Shown piece after piece: positions 1 to 6,072 of a stretch of 6,268 nucleotides of DNA (its first letter is position 1; every line of letters starts with the position of its first letter). Source of the DNA: Bacillota bacterium. Lineage in GTDB: Bacteria > Bacillota > Clostridia > Lachnospirales > Lachnospiraceae. Under the pieces are notes generated by a model that worked only from the letters and a program-made list of their open reading frames with translations, ran no database searches and was not told the DNA's origin. Made by a program: the position numbers and the translations under genes. Location: the NCBI GenBank assembly GCA_009177215.1, contig WFLY01000219.1, positions 1 to 6,268 on the forward strand. Direction: 5' to 3'.

Positions 1-138
1 GAGCCTCTTCCTTATAACAGTGAAAATACATTAAGGGAACATATCAGAAGGATTTGTGAAAAAATAGAGATTAACCCGGGGGAACCGGAGTATTTAAAGG
101 TGGTGTGGGGTATTGGATACAAAATTGAAAAAAGGTAA
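1..138 (+). CDS. OmpR-family response regulator, C-terminal winged-helix fragment (5' end outside window)
   Basis: Frame 1 is open from the first base to a TAA at 136-138, giving 45 residues. The segment NTLREHIRRICEKIE, then EYLKVVWGIGYKIEK, is the recognition helix and C-terminal beta hairpin of the Trans_reg_C winged helix (compare the family pattern VxxHIxRLRxKIE...YIxTVWGxGYK). The receiver domain lies outside the window. By family knowledge this is a cytoplasmic DNA-binding regulator phosphorylated by a cognate sensor kinase. The kinase gene begins inside this gene, 26 bases before its stop, so the two are almost certainly one operon with coupled translation. The regulon cannot be told from the fragment, although the VWGIGYKIEK ending is common in clostridial VanR/BceR-like regulators. 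Confidence 0.9.
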   Translation, partial: EPLPYNSENTLREHIRRICEKIEINPGEPEYLKVVWGIGYKIEKR

Positions 139-2224
139 AAAAATCAGGGCGCTTCTTTATCGCGCATTAGCGGCAGGCGCACTATTTTCTGCCATCTGCT
201 CTGCCATTATCGGAAAGGACGCTTTCATAAACCTTAAGCAGGAAGGAATTGGCACCCTGTCGGGAGACATTTATTATCTCTCGGAATTCAGAGATTACAT
301 TACAGCTCTATATATGCAGGGAATGATAGGTTACGCAGGACTCGGTGACAACAACGGCTATCCCTTAACTACCCAATCCGCCAAGACTCTGTCAAGACAG
401 GCGGTTTTGGATTTTCGCGCCAATGCCGCTGCGGCAGCCGATGAGCTTATCTATCGTATTGAAGTTGCGACCGTTCCCTCCGAGCAACTAAAAAACAATT
501 CCCAAAAATGGGGAAGTGTCGGATTGGTAAAAGAAAGCAGCAACGTAACCTACCCGCTTTTCTCCGAATATGACGGTCATCTGTTACTGCCAAAGGATTC
601 CACCCTATGCTGCTATTGGAATGGCTACACAGACACACTTAACTTTTTGGCGCCCAAGCATCTGGAATCCTTTTATGCCACTCAGCTATATAAGCCTAAT
701 GAAGAGAATTCTTCTCAGGTTCATCTGATTTTGGCGGTAAAAAACAAGAAACATTACACCTCTGAAATGCTGGCTCCCATGTCTGACAGGGCAAAAGGGT
801 ATCAAAGAGTTATTTTTCTATTCTTCGGAAGCTGCATTTCGTTTGTGTCGGCTTCACTTTTATGTTTTTTGTCAAGACATGCGGCAAGACCTGCTAAAGC
901 TGCCCTCGCATCCCGCAGTATAAATCTTTGGCTGGAAGTAAAGCTACTTTTCTTTGCCTCACTTGTGCTTTTCCTTTCAGGACAGGGACTATTACGGTTT
1001 GCACACCCCGTATATACAGGATACTACACATTTCGCGGCTCGCCGATTCTGTATTTACCGGTGGGATGTATTCTGTATTTATTGTACGCGGATTTACTGA
1101 CCAACGGTGGCTCTGTTTTTGTCCACTCGCTTACTTACAGGCTTGCCTGCTTTATCCGATCCTATTTTGCAGGAAAATCCTGGCAGCGCAAGATGCTCAA
1201 TGTTCACATTATTATACTGCTCGGCGCTCTGGCTTCGCTTGGCGGCGGTTCATGGATTTTGTATGTCTATACCCAAAAATTTATTAAGGGATATTATACT
1301 CCCATGACCTTTCTGTTTTTGGGTGTGCTGTTAATAATAATCGGTCTTGCGCTTGCGCTTGCCTCTATCCGTCTGAAGCATTTTTTGCGCGATTCCTTTG
1401 CCCTGACAAAGGGATTAGATACGCTTCAAGCCGGAACGGTGTATGAGCCGCTTGTCTTCCCCAAAAACTCACTATTGTCTCATACCGCCGTTGCCTTAAA
1501 TGCGCTTGATGACGGAATTGAGGCCGCCGTTGAACAGCAGAGCCGTTCCAACCGTATGCGTGTGGAGCTGATCACAAACGTGTCACATGACTTAAAAACA
1601 CCTCTGACCTCCATTATCAACTATGCGGATTTACTTTGCGAAGAAAATCTGCCCGCTCCGGCATGCGAATATGCCATGTCACTACAGGACAAGGCATATC
1701 GCTTAAAAAGCATGGTTCAGGATGTATTTGAAATATCCAAGGCAACCAGTGGCAATCTCCCAGTAGAAAAAATCCCTTTGGATCTGGCAAAGCTTCTCCG
1801 CCAGACCCTTGCTGACATGACGGAACAAATAGAAAAAAGCACTCTGACCTTTAAGCTGAATATTGCTTGTGAACCTGTAATGATTGAAGCCGACGGAGAA
1901 AAGCTTTATCGGATATTCCAAAATCTGATTGTCAACGCTTTGCAGTACTCCTTGGAAAATTCGCGGGTTCACATTCATCTCACTATAACGGATGGACATG
2001 CCTATACCAAAGTAAAAAATACCTCCCGTCAGGAGCTTGATTTTGACCCCGCCGAAATTGTGGAGCGCTTTGTCCGCGCAGATACTTCACGCACCACAGA
2101 GGGCAGCGGTCTGGGACTTTCCATTGTGCAAAGCTTCACCGAAGCATGTGGCGGCAGCTTTCACATTGATATTGACGCGGATATGTTCACGGCATGTATC
2201 TGCTTTCCGGTTATATCAGAATGA
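113..2224 (+). CDS. Membrane-bound sensor histidine kinase, six predicted TM segments, VKNTS-type ATPase
   Basis: A 703-residue kinase that pairs with the regulator at 1-138. The start is a TTG at 113, with AAGGTGG at 97-103 nine bases upstream; a second TTG at 125 is possible but worse spaced. Predicted order: TM1 about 11-33; a probable extracytoplasmic sensor region about 34-231; TM2 232-253; TM3 276-296; TM4 308-328; TM5 363-386; TM6 398-420; a HAMP-like linker 421-480; then the HisKA domain with phospho-acceptor His492 in VSHDLKTPLTS. The ATPase domain has an N box (NLIVNALQYS, Asn604 and Asn608), an F-box-like RFVRAD at 652-657 and a G2 box GSGLGLS at 664-670. The usual DxGxG G1 box is absent and VKNTS (634-638) lies near its place, as in many clostridial kinases. 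Six TM segments put the catalytic part in the cytoplasm. The sensor region matches no domain I recognise, so the ligand is unknown. Confidence 0.93.
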   Translation: MDTKLKKGKKIRALLYRALAAGALFSAICSAIIGKDAFINLKQEGIGTLSGDIYYLSEFRDYITALYMQGMIGYAGLGDNNGYPLTTQSAKTLSRQAVLDFRANAAAAADELIYRIEVATVPSEQLKNNSQKWGSVGLVKESSNVTYPLFSEYDGHLLLPKDSTLCCYWNGYTDTLNFLAPKHLESFYATQLYKPNEENSSQVHLILAVKNKKHYTSEMLAPMSDRAKGYQRVIFLFFGSCISFVSASLLCFLSRHAARPAKAALASRSINLWLEVKLLFFASLVLFLSGQGLLRFAHPVYTGYYTFRGSPILYLPVGCILYLLYADLLTNGGSVFVHSLTYRLACFIRSYFAGKSWQRKMLNVHIIILLGALASLGGGSWILYVYTQKFIKGYYTPMTFLFLGVLLIIIGLALALASIRLKHFLRDSFALTKGLDTLQAGTVYEPLVFPKNSLLSHTAVALNALDDGIEAAVEQQSRSNRMRVELITNVSHDLKTPLTSIINYADLLCEENLPAPACEYAMSLQDKAYRLKSMVQDVFEISKATSGNLPVEKIPLDLAKLLRQTLADMTEQIEKSTLTFKLNIACEPVMIEADGEKLYRIFQNLIVNALQYSLENSRVHIHLTITDGHAYTKVKNTSRQELDFDPAEIVERFVRADTSRTTEGSGLGLSIVQSFTEACGGSFHIDIDADMFTACICFPVISE

Positions 2225-2248
2225 ATTATTAAAATAAATTTTAAAATT

Positions 2249-2266
2249 ATTGTATTTTTATACATT
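2249..2266 (+). promoter_or_regulatory. Putative ArgR/AhrC ARG box 1 upstream of argG
   Basis: The core TGTATTTTTATACA at 2251-2264 is a perfect inverted repeat (TGTAT, four T, ATACA). It fits the general ARG-box form TGNAT-WWWW-ATNCA bound by the arginine repressor ArgR/AhrC. It lies 25 bases after the kinase stop and about 165 bases before the argG start. The match is visible in the sequence and its role is inferred from the family of the downstream gene. Such AT-rich palindromes can arise by chance in a region this AT-rich. Confidence 0.55.
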
Positions 2267-2278
2267 TATTCATTTATT

Positions 2279-2296
2279 TATGCAGTTTTATGCATT
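2279..2296 (+). promoter_or_regulatory. Putative ARG box 2 and start of a phased half-site array
   Basis: TGCAGTTTTATGCA at 2281-2294 matches TGNAT-WWWW-ATNCA except for one base, and starts exactly 30 bp after box 1. Further single half-sites follow: ATACA at 2310-2314 and ATGCA at 2331-2335. Together the ATRCA half-sites begin at 2260, 2280, 2290, 2310 and 2331, spacings of 20, 10, 20 and 21 bp, so they would lie on one face of the helix. ArgR is a hexamer that contacts several boxes, so an array of this sort is plausible. E. coli tandem boxes are closer, about 21 bp centre to centre. Confidence 0.45.
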
Positions 2297-2345
2297 TTCC
2301 CTCTTATTTATACATTCAAGGAAATTTTTTATGCATTTTTTCTGC

Positions 2346-2374
2346 TTGCTTTTCCCTCCATTATGTTGTATAGT
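2346..2374 (+). promoter_or_regulatory. Predicted sigma-A-type promoter of argG
   Basis: The -35 element TTGCTT at 2346-2351 and -10 element TATAGT at 2369-2374 are separated by 17 bases, with TG directly before the -10. Transcription would begin near 2381, giving a leader of about 50 bases before the argG start at 2430. The ARG-like half-sites lie just upstream of the -35, the last ending at 2335. Repression would therefore need looping or occlusion of the upstream contact region, unless a second promoter exists inside the array. Confidence 0.6.
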
Positions 2375-2429
2375 AATTTCAGATTATAAAAACAGATACA
2401 TACACACAAATTTATGGAGGCATTTACTT

Positions 2430-3653
2430 ATGAAAGAAAAAGTAATTCTGGCTTATTCCGGCGGCTTGGACACCACCGCCATCATTCCTTGGTTAAAGGA
2501 AAATTTTGATTACGAAGTAATCTGCGTCTGCGTAGACTGCGGACAGGCAGAGGAGCTTGACGGCTTAGAGGAGAGGGCAAAGTTCTGCGGCGCCTCCAAG
2601 CTTTACATCGAAAATGTTATCGATGAATTCTGTGACGAGTACGTTGTACCCTGCGTACAGGCAAACGCAATTTACGAGAACAAATATCTGCTCGGCACTT
2701 CTATGGCAAGACCCCTTATCGCCAAGAAGCTTGTAGAAATTGCAAGGAAAGAGGGCGCCACCGCTATCTGCCACGGCGCTACCGGCAAGGGTAACGACCA
2801 GATTCGTTTTGAGCTGGGCATCAAGGCGCTTGCCCCCGACATTAAGATTATTGCGGCTTGGAGAAATGACAAGTGGACCATGGATTCCCGTGAATCCGAG
2901 ATTGCATATTGCAAGGCACACGGCATTGACCTTCCCTTCTCCGCTGATTCTTCTTACAGCCGTGACCGCAATATCTGGCATATCAGCCATGAGGGTCTTG
3001 AGCTTGAGGATCCTGCCAATGAGCCTAACTATGAGCATCTTTTGGTATTGGGTACCACTCCCGAGAAGGCTCCCGAGGAGGGCGAATATGTGACTATGAC
3101 CTTTGAGCGCGGTGTTCCTACCTCCGTAAACGGCAAGGAAATGAAGGTTTCCGAAATCATACACACCTTGAACGAGCTGGGCGGCAAGCACGGTATCGGT
3201 ATCATTGACATTGTAGAAAACCGTGTGGTAGGCATGAAATCCCGCGGCGTTTACGAGACACCCGGCGGAACCATTCTTATGGAGGCACATCAGCAGTTAG
3301 AGGAGCTTATCCTTGACCGTGACACCTATGCTATGAAGAAGGAAATAGGCAGCCGCTTTGCAAGCCTTGTATATGAAGGAAAATGGTTCACTCCTCTCCG
3401 TGAGGCAGAACAGGCATTTATCGAAAAGACACAGGAATATGTAACCGGCGAAGTAAAGTTCAAGCTTTACAAGGGCAATATCATTAAGGCGGGAACCACA
3501 TCTCCTTACAGTCTGTACAACGAAAGCATCGCCTCCTTCACCACAGGCGACCTTTACGACCACCACGATGCAGAGGGCTTTATTAACCTCTTCGGACTTT
3601 CCTGTAAGGTACGCGCAATGAAAATGCAGGAGCAGGGTGAAACGCTGATTTAA
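2430..3653 (+). CDS. argG: Argininosuccinate synthase
   Basis: ArgG joins citrulline and aspartate using ATP to form argininosuccinate, the penultimate step of arginine biosynthesis, in the cytoplasm. The 407-residue length is normal for the family. The N-terminal PP-loop AYSGGLDTT (8-16) carries the SGGLD ATP-binding motif. [13 protein letters not shown] (116-128) and the synthetase segment [12 protein letters not shown] with [10 protein letters not shown] (about 150-184) are characteristic. The C-terminal part includes [12 protein letters not shown] (276-287) and SPYSLYNES (358-366). The ATG at 2430 is chosen because GGAGG at 2416-2420 sits nine bases upstream and the protein then begins just before the PP-loop. 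The frame is open back to a TTG at 2250, but that stretch is low-complexity, AT-rich and contains the promoter. No argH adjoins it here. The ARG-like boxes upstream suggest arginine-dependent repression. Confidence 0.98.
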   Translation: MKEKVILAYSGGLDTTAIIPWLKENFDYEVICVCVDCGQAEELDGLEERAKFCGASKLYIENVIDEFCDEYVVPCVQANAIYENKYLLGTSMARPLIAKKLVEIARKEGATAICHGATGKGNDQIRFELGIKALAPDIKIIAAWRNDKWTMDSRESEIAYCKAHGIDLPFSADSSYSRDRNIWHISHEGLELEDPANEPNYEHLLVLGTTPEKAPEEGEYVTMTFERGVPTSVNGKEMKVSEIIHTLNELGGKHGIGIIDIVENRVVGMKSRGVYETPGGTILMEAHQQLEELILDRDTYAMKKEIGSRFASLVYEGKWFTPLREAEQAFIEKTQEYVTGEVKFKLYKGNIIKAGTTSPYSLYNESIASFTTGDLYDHHDAEGFINLFGLSCKVRAMKMQEQGETLI

Positions 3654-3680
3654 TGTAACAATTTTAGCAGCAGGCACATT

Positions 3681-3710
3681 TCCGAGTCATGTGAATCGGA
3701 CTGTTATGAT
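3681..3710 (+). promoter_or_regulatory. Dyad plus possible extended -10 ahead of the DUF1294 gene
   Basis: The argG to DUF1294 gap of 84 bases contains an imperfect 20-base palindrome at 3681-3700: TCCGA pairs with TCGGA and inner TCA with TGA, 16 of 20 positions symmetric. No T run follows, so it is not a standard terminator. At 3702-3710 TGTTATGAT reads as an extended -10 (TG, one base, TATGAT), with no convincing -35. The dyad occupies the place of the -35, which would suit an operator. The alternative is a meaningless hairpin in an argG read-through transcript. Confidence 0.25.
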
Positions 3711-3737
3711 TTCATTTGCCAACATTACGAGGTTTCC

Positions 3738-4025
3738 ATGAAATTTATCATTATTTTTGCGATTTATCTTATTATTATCAACATCGCAGGGTATATTATT
3801 ATGGGCATAGATAAAAAAAGAGCCATCCGGGGTGCATTCCGCATCTCGGAGGCTTCTCTTTTTATGATTGCGCTTTTAGGCGGCAGCCTTGGTTCCATTC
3901 TTGGTATGCAGCGCTTCCGGCACAAAACCAGACACTGGTACTTTAAATACGGTATGCCCGCCATATTAATCCTGCAAATCCTTATTTTGTCTCTGATAAT
4001 TTATTTCTGCAGGCAATGGCCCTGA
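3738..4025 (+). CDS. DUF1294 family small membrane protein
   Basis: A 95-residue protein resembling the DUF1294 family (PF06961), whose biochemical function is not established. Family-typical features are MGIDKKRAIRGAFRISE (22-38), a glycine-rich second helix LLGGSLGSILGM, and the basic signature RFRHKTRHWYFKYG. Hydrophobic segments at about 2-22, 40-58 and 72-92 suggest a three-pass inner membrane protein with a conserved basic loop. The ATG at 3738 has a short GAGG at 3729-3732 with only five bases of spacing, so translation may be modest. The gene lies 84 bases after argG and 107 bases before the LytTR regulator on the same strand, and may be co-transcribed with either. The length is normal and nothing appears broken. 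Confidence 0.88.
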   Translation: MKFIIIFAIYLIIINIAGYIIMGIDKKRAIRGAFRISEASLFMIALLGGSLGSILGMQRFRHKTRHWYFKYGMPAILILQILILSLIIYFCRQWP

Positions 4026-4132
4026 CAGCTGTACCCGCACGGATATAGGGTAAATGCCGCAAGAGCCTGAAACACCGCCCCGCGCAGCCGGCGCCCTTAT
4101 CTGACAAAAACCGTAAAAAGGAGTGACCTGCC

Positions 4133-4846
4133 ATGCACATTGCCATTTGTGACGATAATATAGCAGACCGCAAGCAGCTGGAACGCTTAATTAAAAGAGA
4201 ATCCGACAAAAGAGCCAAGACCACGGGAATCCTTTTCGCCGATTCCTTCGGCAATGCCGCATCCATACTTGCCAATCCCATGCAATATGACGTGTTCTAT
4301 ATAGATATGTGCAAAACGGAGGGCGTCACCGGCATGGATGTTGTAAACGGGCTTATCAATCAGGGTGTTCACGCTCCTATCGTAATGTGCTGCTCCGACA
4401 TCAGATACAGGGAGATGAGCTTTCCCGCAAACGTTATTTTTCTGGATAAGCCCATTCGCGTAGACGAGCTTAGCGACAGTATTGAACATGCCCTGAAAAT
4501 AAAAGAACAGGCTCCTTCCCTCATTGAGCTGCGCGAAGACTATAATACTGTCTATGTCACAGAACCGGAAATCCTCTACGGCATAGTGGAGGGGCATTAC
4601 GTGAAAATCAGCCTGACGGACAAAAGGACGGTTTATGCGGCAACCACAGCCGCCAACCTGTTTGCCCAACTGGAAATATACCCCTCCTTTATTTTTCCTT
4701 CCCATAAAGTAATTTTTAACGGAAGATATATTGAAAAACTGGGCTTTCATAAGGTCTATATGATAGACGGAACCTGCTTTAAAATCCCCATGGATTGTAT
4801 GCCATATACCAAACAGATTTTCCGGCAGTTTCACGGAGCACATTAA
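4133..4846 (+). CDS. LytTR-family response regulator (orphan, AgrA/LytR type)
   Basis: A 237-residue cytoplasmic regulator. The receiver domain (1 to about 125) starts with IAICDD (acidic pair Asp7 and Asp8), has the phospho-acceptor Asp58 in FYIDM and the conserved Lys106 in FLDKP. The usual Thr/Ser switch position after beta-4 appears to be Cys87 in PIVMCCSD, which is unusual. A linker leads to a LytTR DNA-binding domain (about 132-232). Its family features are EPEILYGIVEGHYVKI, a TVYAATTAANL helix, and FPSHKVIFNGRYIEKL, which matches the family pattern F-xx-H-x-S-xx-VN-xx-Y-I. The ATG has AAGGAG at 4118-4123, nine bases upstream. Family members typically pair with a HPK10-type kinase, but no intact kinase adjoins it; only a remnant is found downstream on the other strand. 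Its stop overlaps the remnant's stop in TTAA. Confidence 0.92.
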   Translation: MHIAICDDNIADRKQLERLIKRESDKRAKTTGILFADSFGNAASILANPMQYDVFYIDMCKTEGVTGMDVVNGLINQGVHAPIVMCCSDIRYREMSFPANVIFLDKPIRVDELSDSIEHALKIKEQAPSLIELREDYNTVYVTEPEILYGIVEGHYVKISLTDKRTVYAATTAANLFAQLEIYPSFIFPSHKVIFNGRYIEKLGFHKVYMIDGTCFKIPMDCMPYTKQIFRQFHGAH

Positions 4847-5077
4847 GCTTCAATGCGCCCTTTTTGTGCTTCCACCAAGGTCTTTGCAATGGCAAGCCCC
4901 GGCTCAGTCTTTCCCTCTCCGGCAATAGTATTGCCTCGTGCCGGAGTAGGCATGGAACACACCTTAGCCCTCGTCTTTTAAAATCTTTTCGGCATATTCC
5001 CGATATATTCATCGTCATCCATCACTGCTATGGTGTATATTCAAACTCTCTTTCTACGCCTACAGAAATCCCTCTTC
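4843..5077 (-). pseudogene. Decayed 3' fragment of a sensor histidine kinase (HATPase domain)
   Basis: Reading the minus strand, the frame ending at the TAA of 4843-4845 closes with GLAIAKTLVEAQKGRIEA, the typical helix after the G2 box of a histidine kinase (GLGLAIAKxIVEAHGGxI). Further upstream in the same frame is TIAVMDDDEYIGNMPKRF (4981-5034), which fits a worn G1 box and the F box (VxDNGxGI...RIFERF). A TAA at 4978-4980 interrupts the frame. Around 5031-5040 the similarity moves to another frame, GISVGVEREFEY (5037-5072), as in the strand before the G1 box. Stop, frameshift and worn glycine motifs all point to a pseudogene. Its 5' part is missing, cut off at the end of the adenylyltransferase gene. 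MDDDEYI alone could suggest a receiver domain, but the C-terminus favours a kinase. Confidence 0.55.
4917..4946. repeat. Two mutually exclusive small inverted repeats
   Basis: CTCCGGCA (4917-4924) pairs perfectly with TGCCGGAG (4939-4946). GGCAAT (4921-4926) also pairs with ATTGCC (4930-4935) around a three-base loop. The two stems share GGCA and cannot form together. They lie 70-100 bases after the LytTR stop, inside the kinase remnant. No T tract follows on either strand, so a terminator role is weakly supported at best. Confidence 0.3.
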
Positions 5078-5938
5078 TTACGAGTGCATACTAAACGCCT
5101 GAGATCGCACCTGCTCCATATATCTCATCATATTCTTATCCTCCTGCCCATTGTAGGTGTAGCCGAAAAAGTCCGCCACCTCCAAGGCAAGCTTCCTGAA
5201 AAGCTCACATGCCGTAAAAACGGCATGCCATATATGGCAATAATCACTGTCGGAATAAGTTTTAGAATACATATCATAAAGATTCTCCGGCAGATATTTT
5301 TTGAAATATTTCCCCATTTTACCCGGCGAAACCTGAAAATCATTGTGTATGCCGATATACCACTCCACCATCTGATTGAGCATGTCACGCACATAATGAT
5401 TATACATTTCCATTACATAAGGCAGCTCATCACGCGCAATTCCCTTTGCCACATTGTTAAGGCACCACCAAAACTCATTGCAGGCATCCAGATAAATTCC
5501 CTCAGTAGGTTTTTTTGTATGAAAATAGTCGGGATTTACCTTGATATCCGGTAATTTTCCATCCTTATCCAGCAATATAACTGCCGGCTCGCCGTCGTCA
5601 AAATATGGTTTGCGCTCAATATTTAAATCAATTCTGTTTCCGTCCTCAAAAAGCATTAGATAAACAAAATTCCCGTCGCCTGCAGGCGGCAAAAGGGGAT
5701 GACCGTTCATCTCCGGCAGCTGCATAACCGCAGGCTTGCCAAATTTCTCCTCTATCCATGCCATATTGTTATAAAAGGGTGAAACATCCTCCACGGAATA
5801 TACAATATCATAATCCTGATAAATATCCTTTGGACATTCCGGATTAGCGCGGGAACCCATCATAAGCACTGTCCTGATACGCTCGTCCTCTTTAGCCACC
5901 CCAAGTATTAAATCAAACATTTCTTTTTCTGTACGCAT
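5078..5938 (-). CDS. Aminoglycoside 6-adenylyltransferase-like protein (ANT(6), AadE/AadK type)
   Basis: The 286-residue protein belongs to the streptomycin adenylyltransferase family (PF04439), whose members transfer AMP from ATP to the 6-hydroxyl of streptomycin in the cytoplasm. The family hallmark MRTEKEMFDLILGVAKEDE is at the start. The nucleotidyltransferase motif GSRANP (28-33) is followed by QDYDIVY, giving metal-binding Asp42 and Asp44, with a likely third carboxylate at Asp104 in NRIDLNI. The C-terminal helical domain has the conserved DACNEFWWCLNNVAKGI and RDELPYVMEMYN. All expected catalytic residues are present and the length is close to AadK. The ATG at 5936-5938 is supported by GGAGGT at 5945-5950, seven bases upstream; the frame runs on to 6085 but that part carries the promoter. 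No mobile-element genes surround it, so an intrinsic chromosomal copy is likely. Streptomycin activity is inferred, not shown. Confidence 0.93.
   Translation of the reverse strand: MRTEKEMFDLILGVAKEDERIRTVLMMGSRANPECPKDIYQDYDIVYSVEDVSPFYNNMAWIEEKFGKPAVMQLPEMNGHPLLPPAGDGNFVYLMLFEDGNRIDLNIERKPYFDDGEPAVILLDKDGKLPDIKVNPDYFHTKKPTEGIYLDACNEFWWCLNNVAKGIARDELPYVMEMYNHYVRDMLNQMVEWYIGIHNDFQVSPGKMGKYFKKYLPENLYDMYSKTYSDSDYCHIWHAVFTACELFRKLALEVADFFGYTYNGQEDKNMMRYMEQVRSQAFSMHS
5208..5239. repeat. Overlapping inverted repeats inside the adenylyltransferase gene
   Basis: CATGCCGT (5208-5215) pairs perfectly with ACGGCATG (5220-5227) around AAAA, and TGCCATATATGGCA (5226-5239) is a perfect 14-base palindrome sharing its edge. 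Both lie within codons for YCHIWHAVFTA of the minus-strand gene, so they may be a chance result of codon choice. Confidence 0.35.
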
Positions 5939-5968
5939 AGCTTTACCTCCGCTTACTGTATTTTTTAT

Positions 5969-5997
5969 ATTGTACCAAATTATCATCCGTTTTTCCA
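5969..5997 (-). promoter_or_regulatory. Predicted promoter of the adenylyltransferase gene
   Basis: On the minus strand TACAAT (5969-5974) is preceded by TG and one base, forming an extended -10 (TGGTACAAT). The hexamer 17 bases upstream is TGGAAA (5992-5997), a partial -35 match. Transcription would start near 5962, leaving a leader of about 24 bases up to the ATG at 5938. This shows the gene has its own start of transcription. Confidence 0.55.
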
Positions 5998-6072
5998 TTC
6001 CGTTCAGACATGAAATCAGTTGACTGACCGAAAGAAGCTGCCAGCAAAACACATGATTAATTATTGAAGGTG

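Noticed and set aside
928..1287. Plus-strand open frame of 119 codons within the sensor kinase
   Set aside because: It is a shifted frame inside the membrane part of the kinase, with hydrophobic residues arising from the same T-rich codons and no RBS.
1345..1363. Short tandem repeat CTTGCG in the kinase gene
   Set aside because: It has only about three copies, encoding the LALALA of TM6, and is a normal composition effect of a hydrophobic helix.
2250..2429. In-frame N-terminal extension of argG by 60 residues from a TTG at 2250
   Set aside because: The extension is low-complexity Phe/His/Tyr-rich sequence from AT-rich DNA holding the promoter and RBS. The ATG at 2430 has GGAGG and gives the normal ArgG N-terminus.
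2565..3290. Long minus-strand open frame of 241 codons opposite argG
   Set aside because: It is antisense to a highly conserved gene, has no recognisable domain, and is explained by codon bias of argG.
4026..4132. Possible terminator or promoter between the DUF1294 and LytTR genes
   Set aside because: Only a TACCC/GGGTA pair with an 11-base loop and GC-rich filler are visible; there is no T tract and no -35/-10 pair I would defend.
4187..4843. Minus-strand open frame of 218 codons opposite the LytTR gene
   Set aside because: The plus-strand frame has clear receiver and LytTR domains with a good RBS; the opposite frame shows no domain.
4779..5018. Minus-strand open frame of 79 codons across the LytTR 3' end
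   Set aside because: Its translation has no family pattern, while a neighbouring frame gives the kinase-like remnant; part of it is antisense to the LytTR gene.
5030..5554. Plus-strand open frame of 174 codons opposite the adenylyltransferase gene
   Set aside because: The minus-strand frame encodes a complete ANT(6)-type enzyme; the plus-strand translation is His/Ile-rich with no family features.
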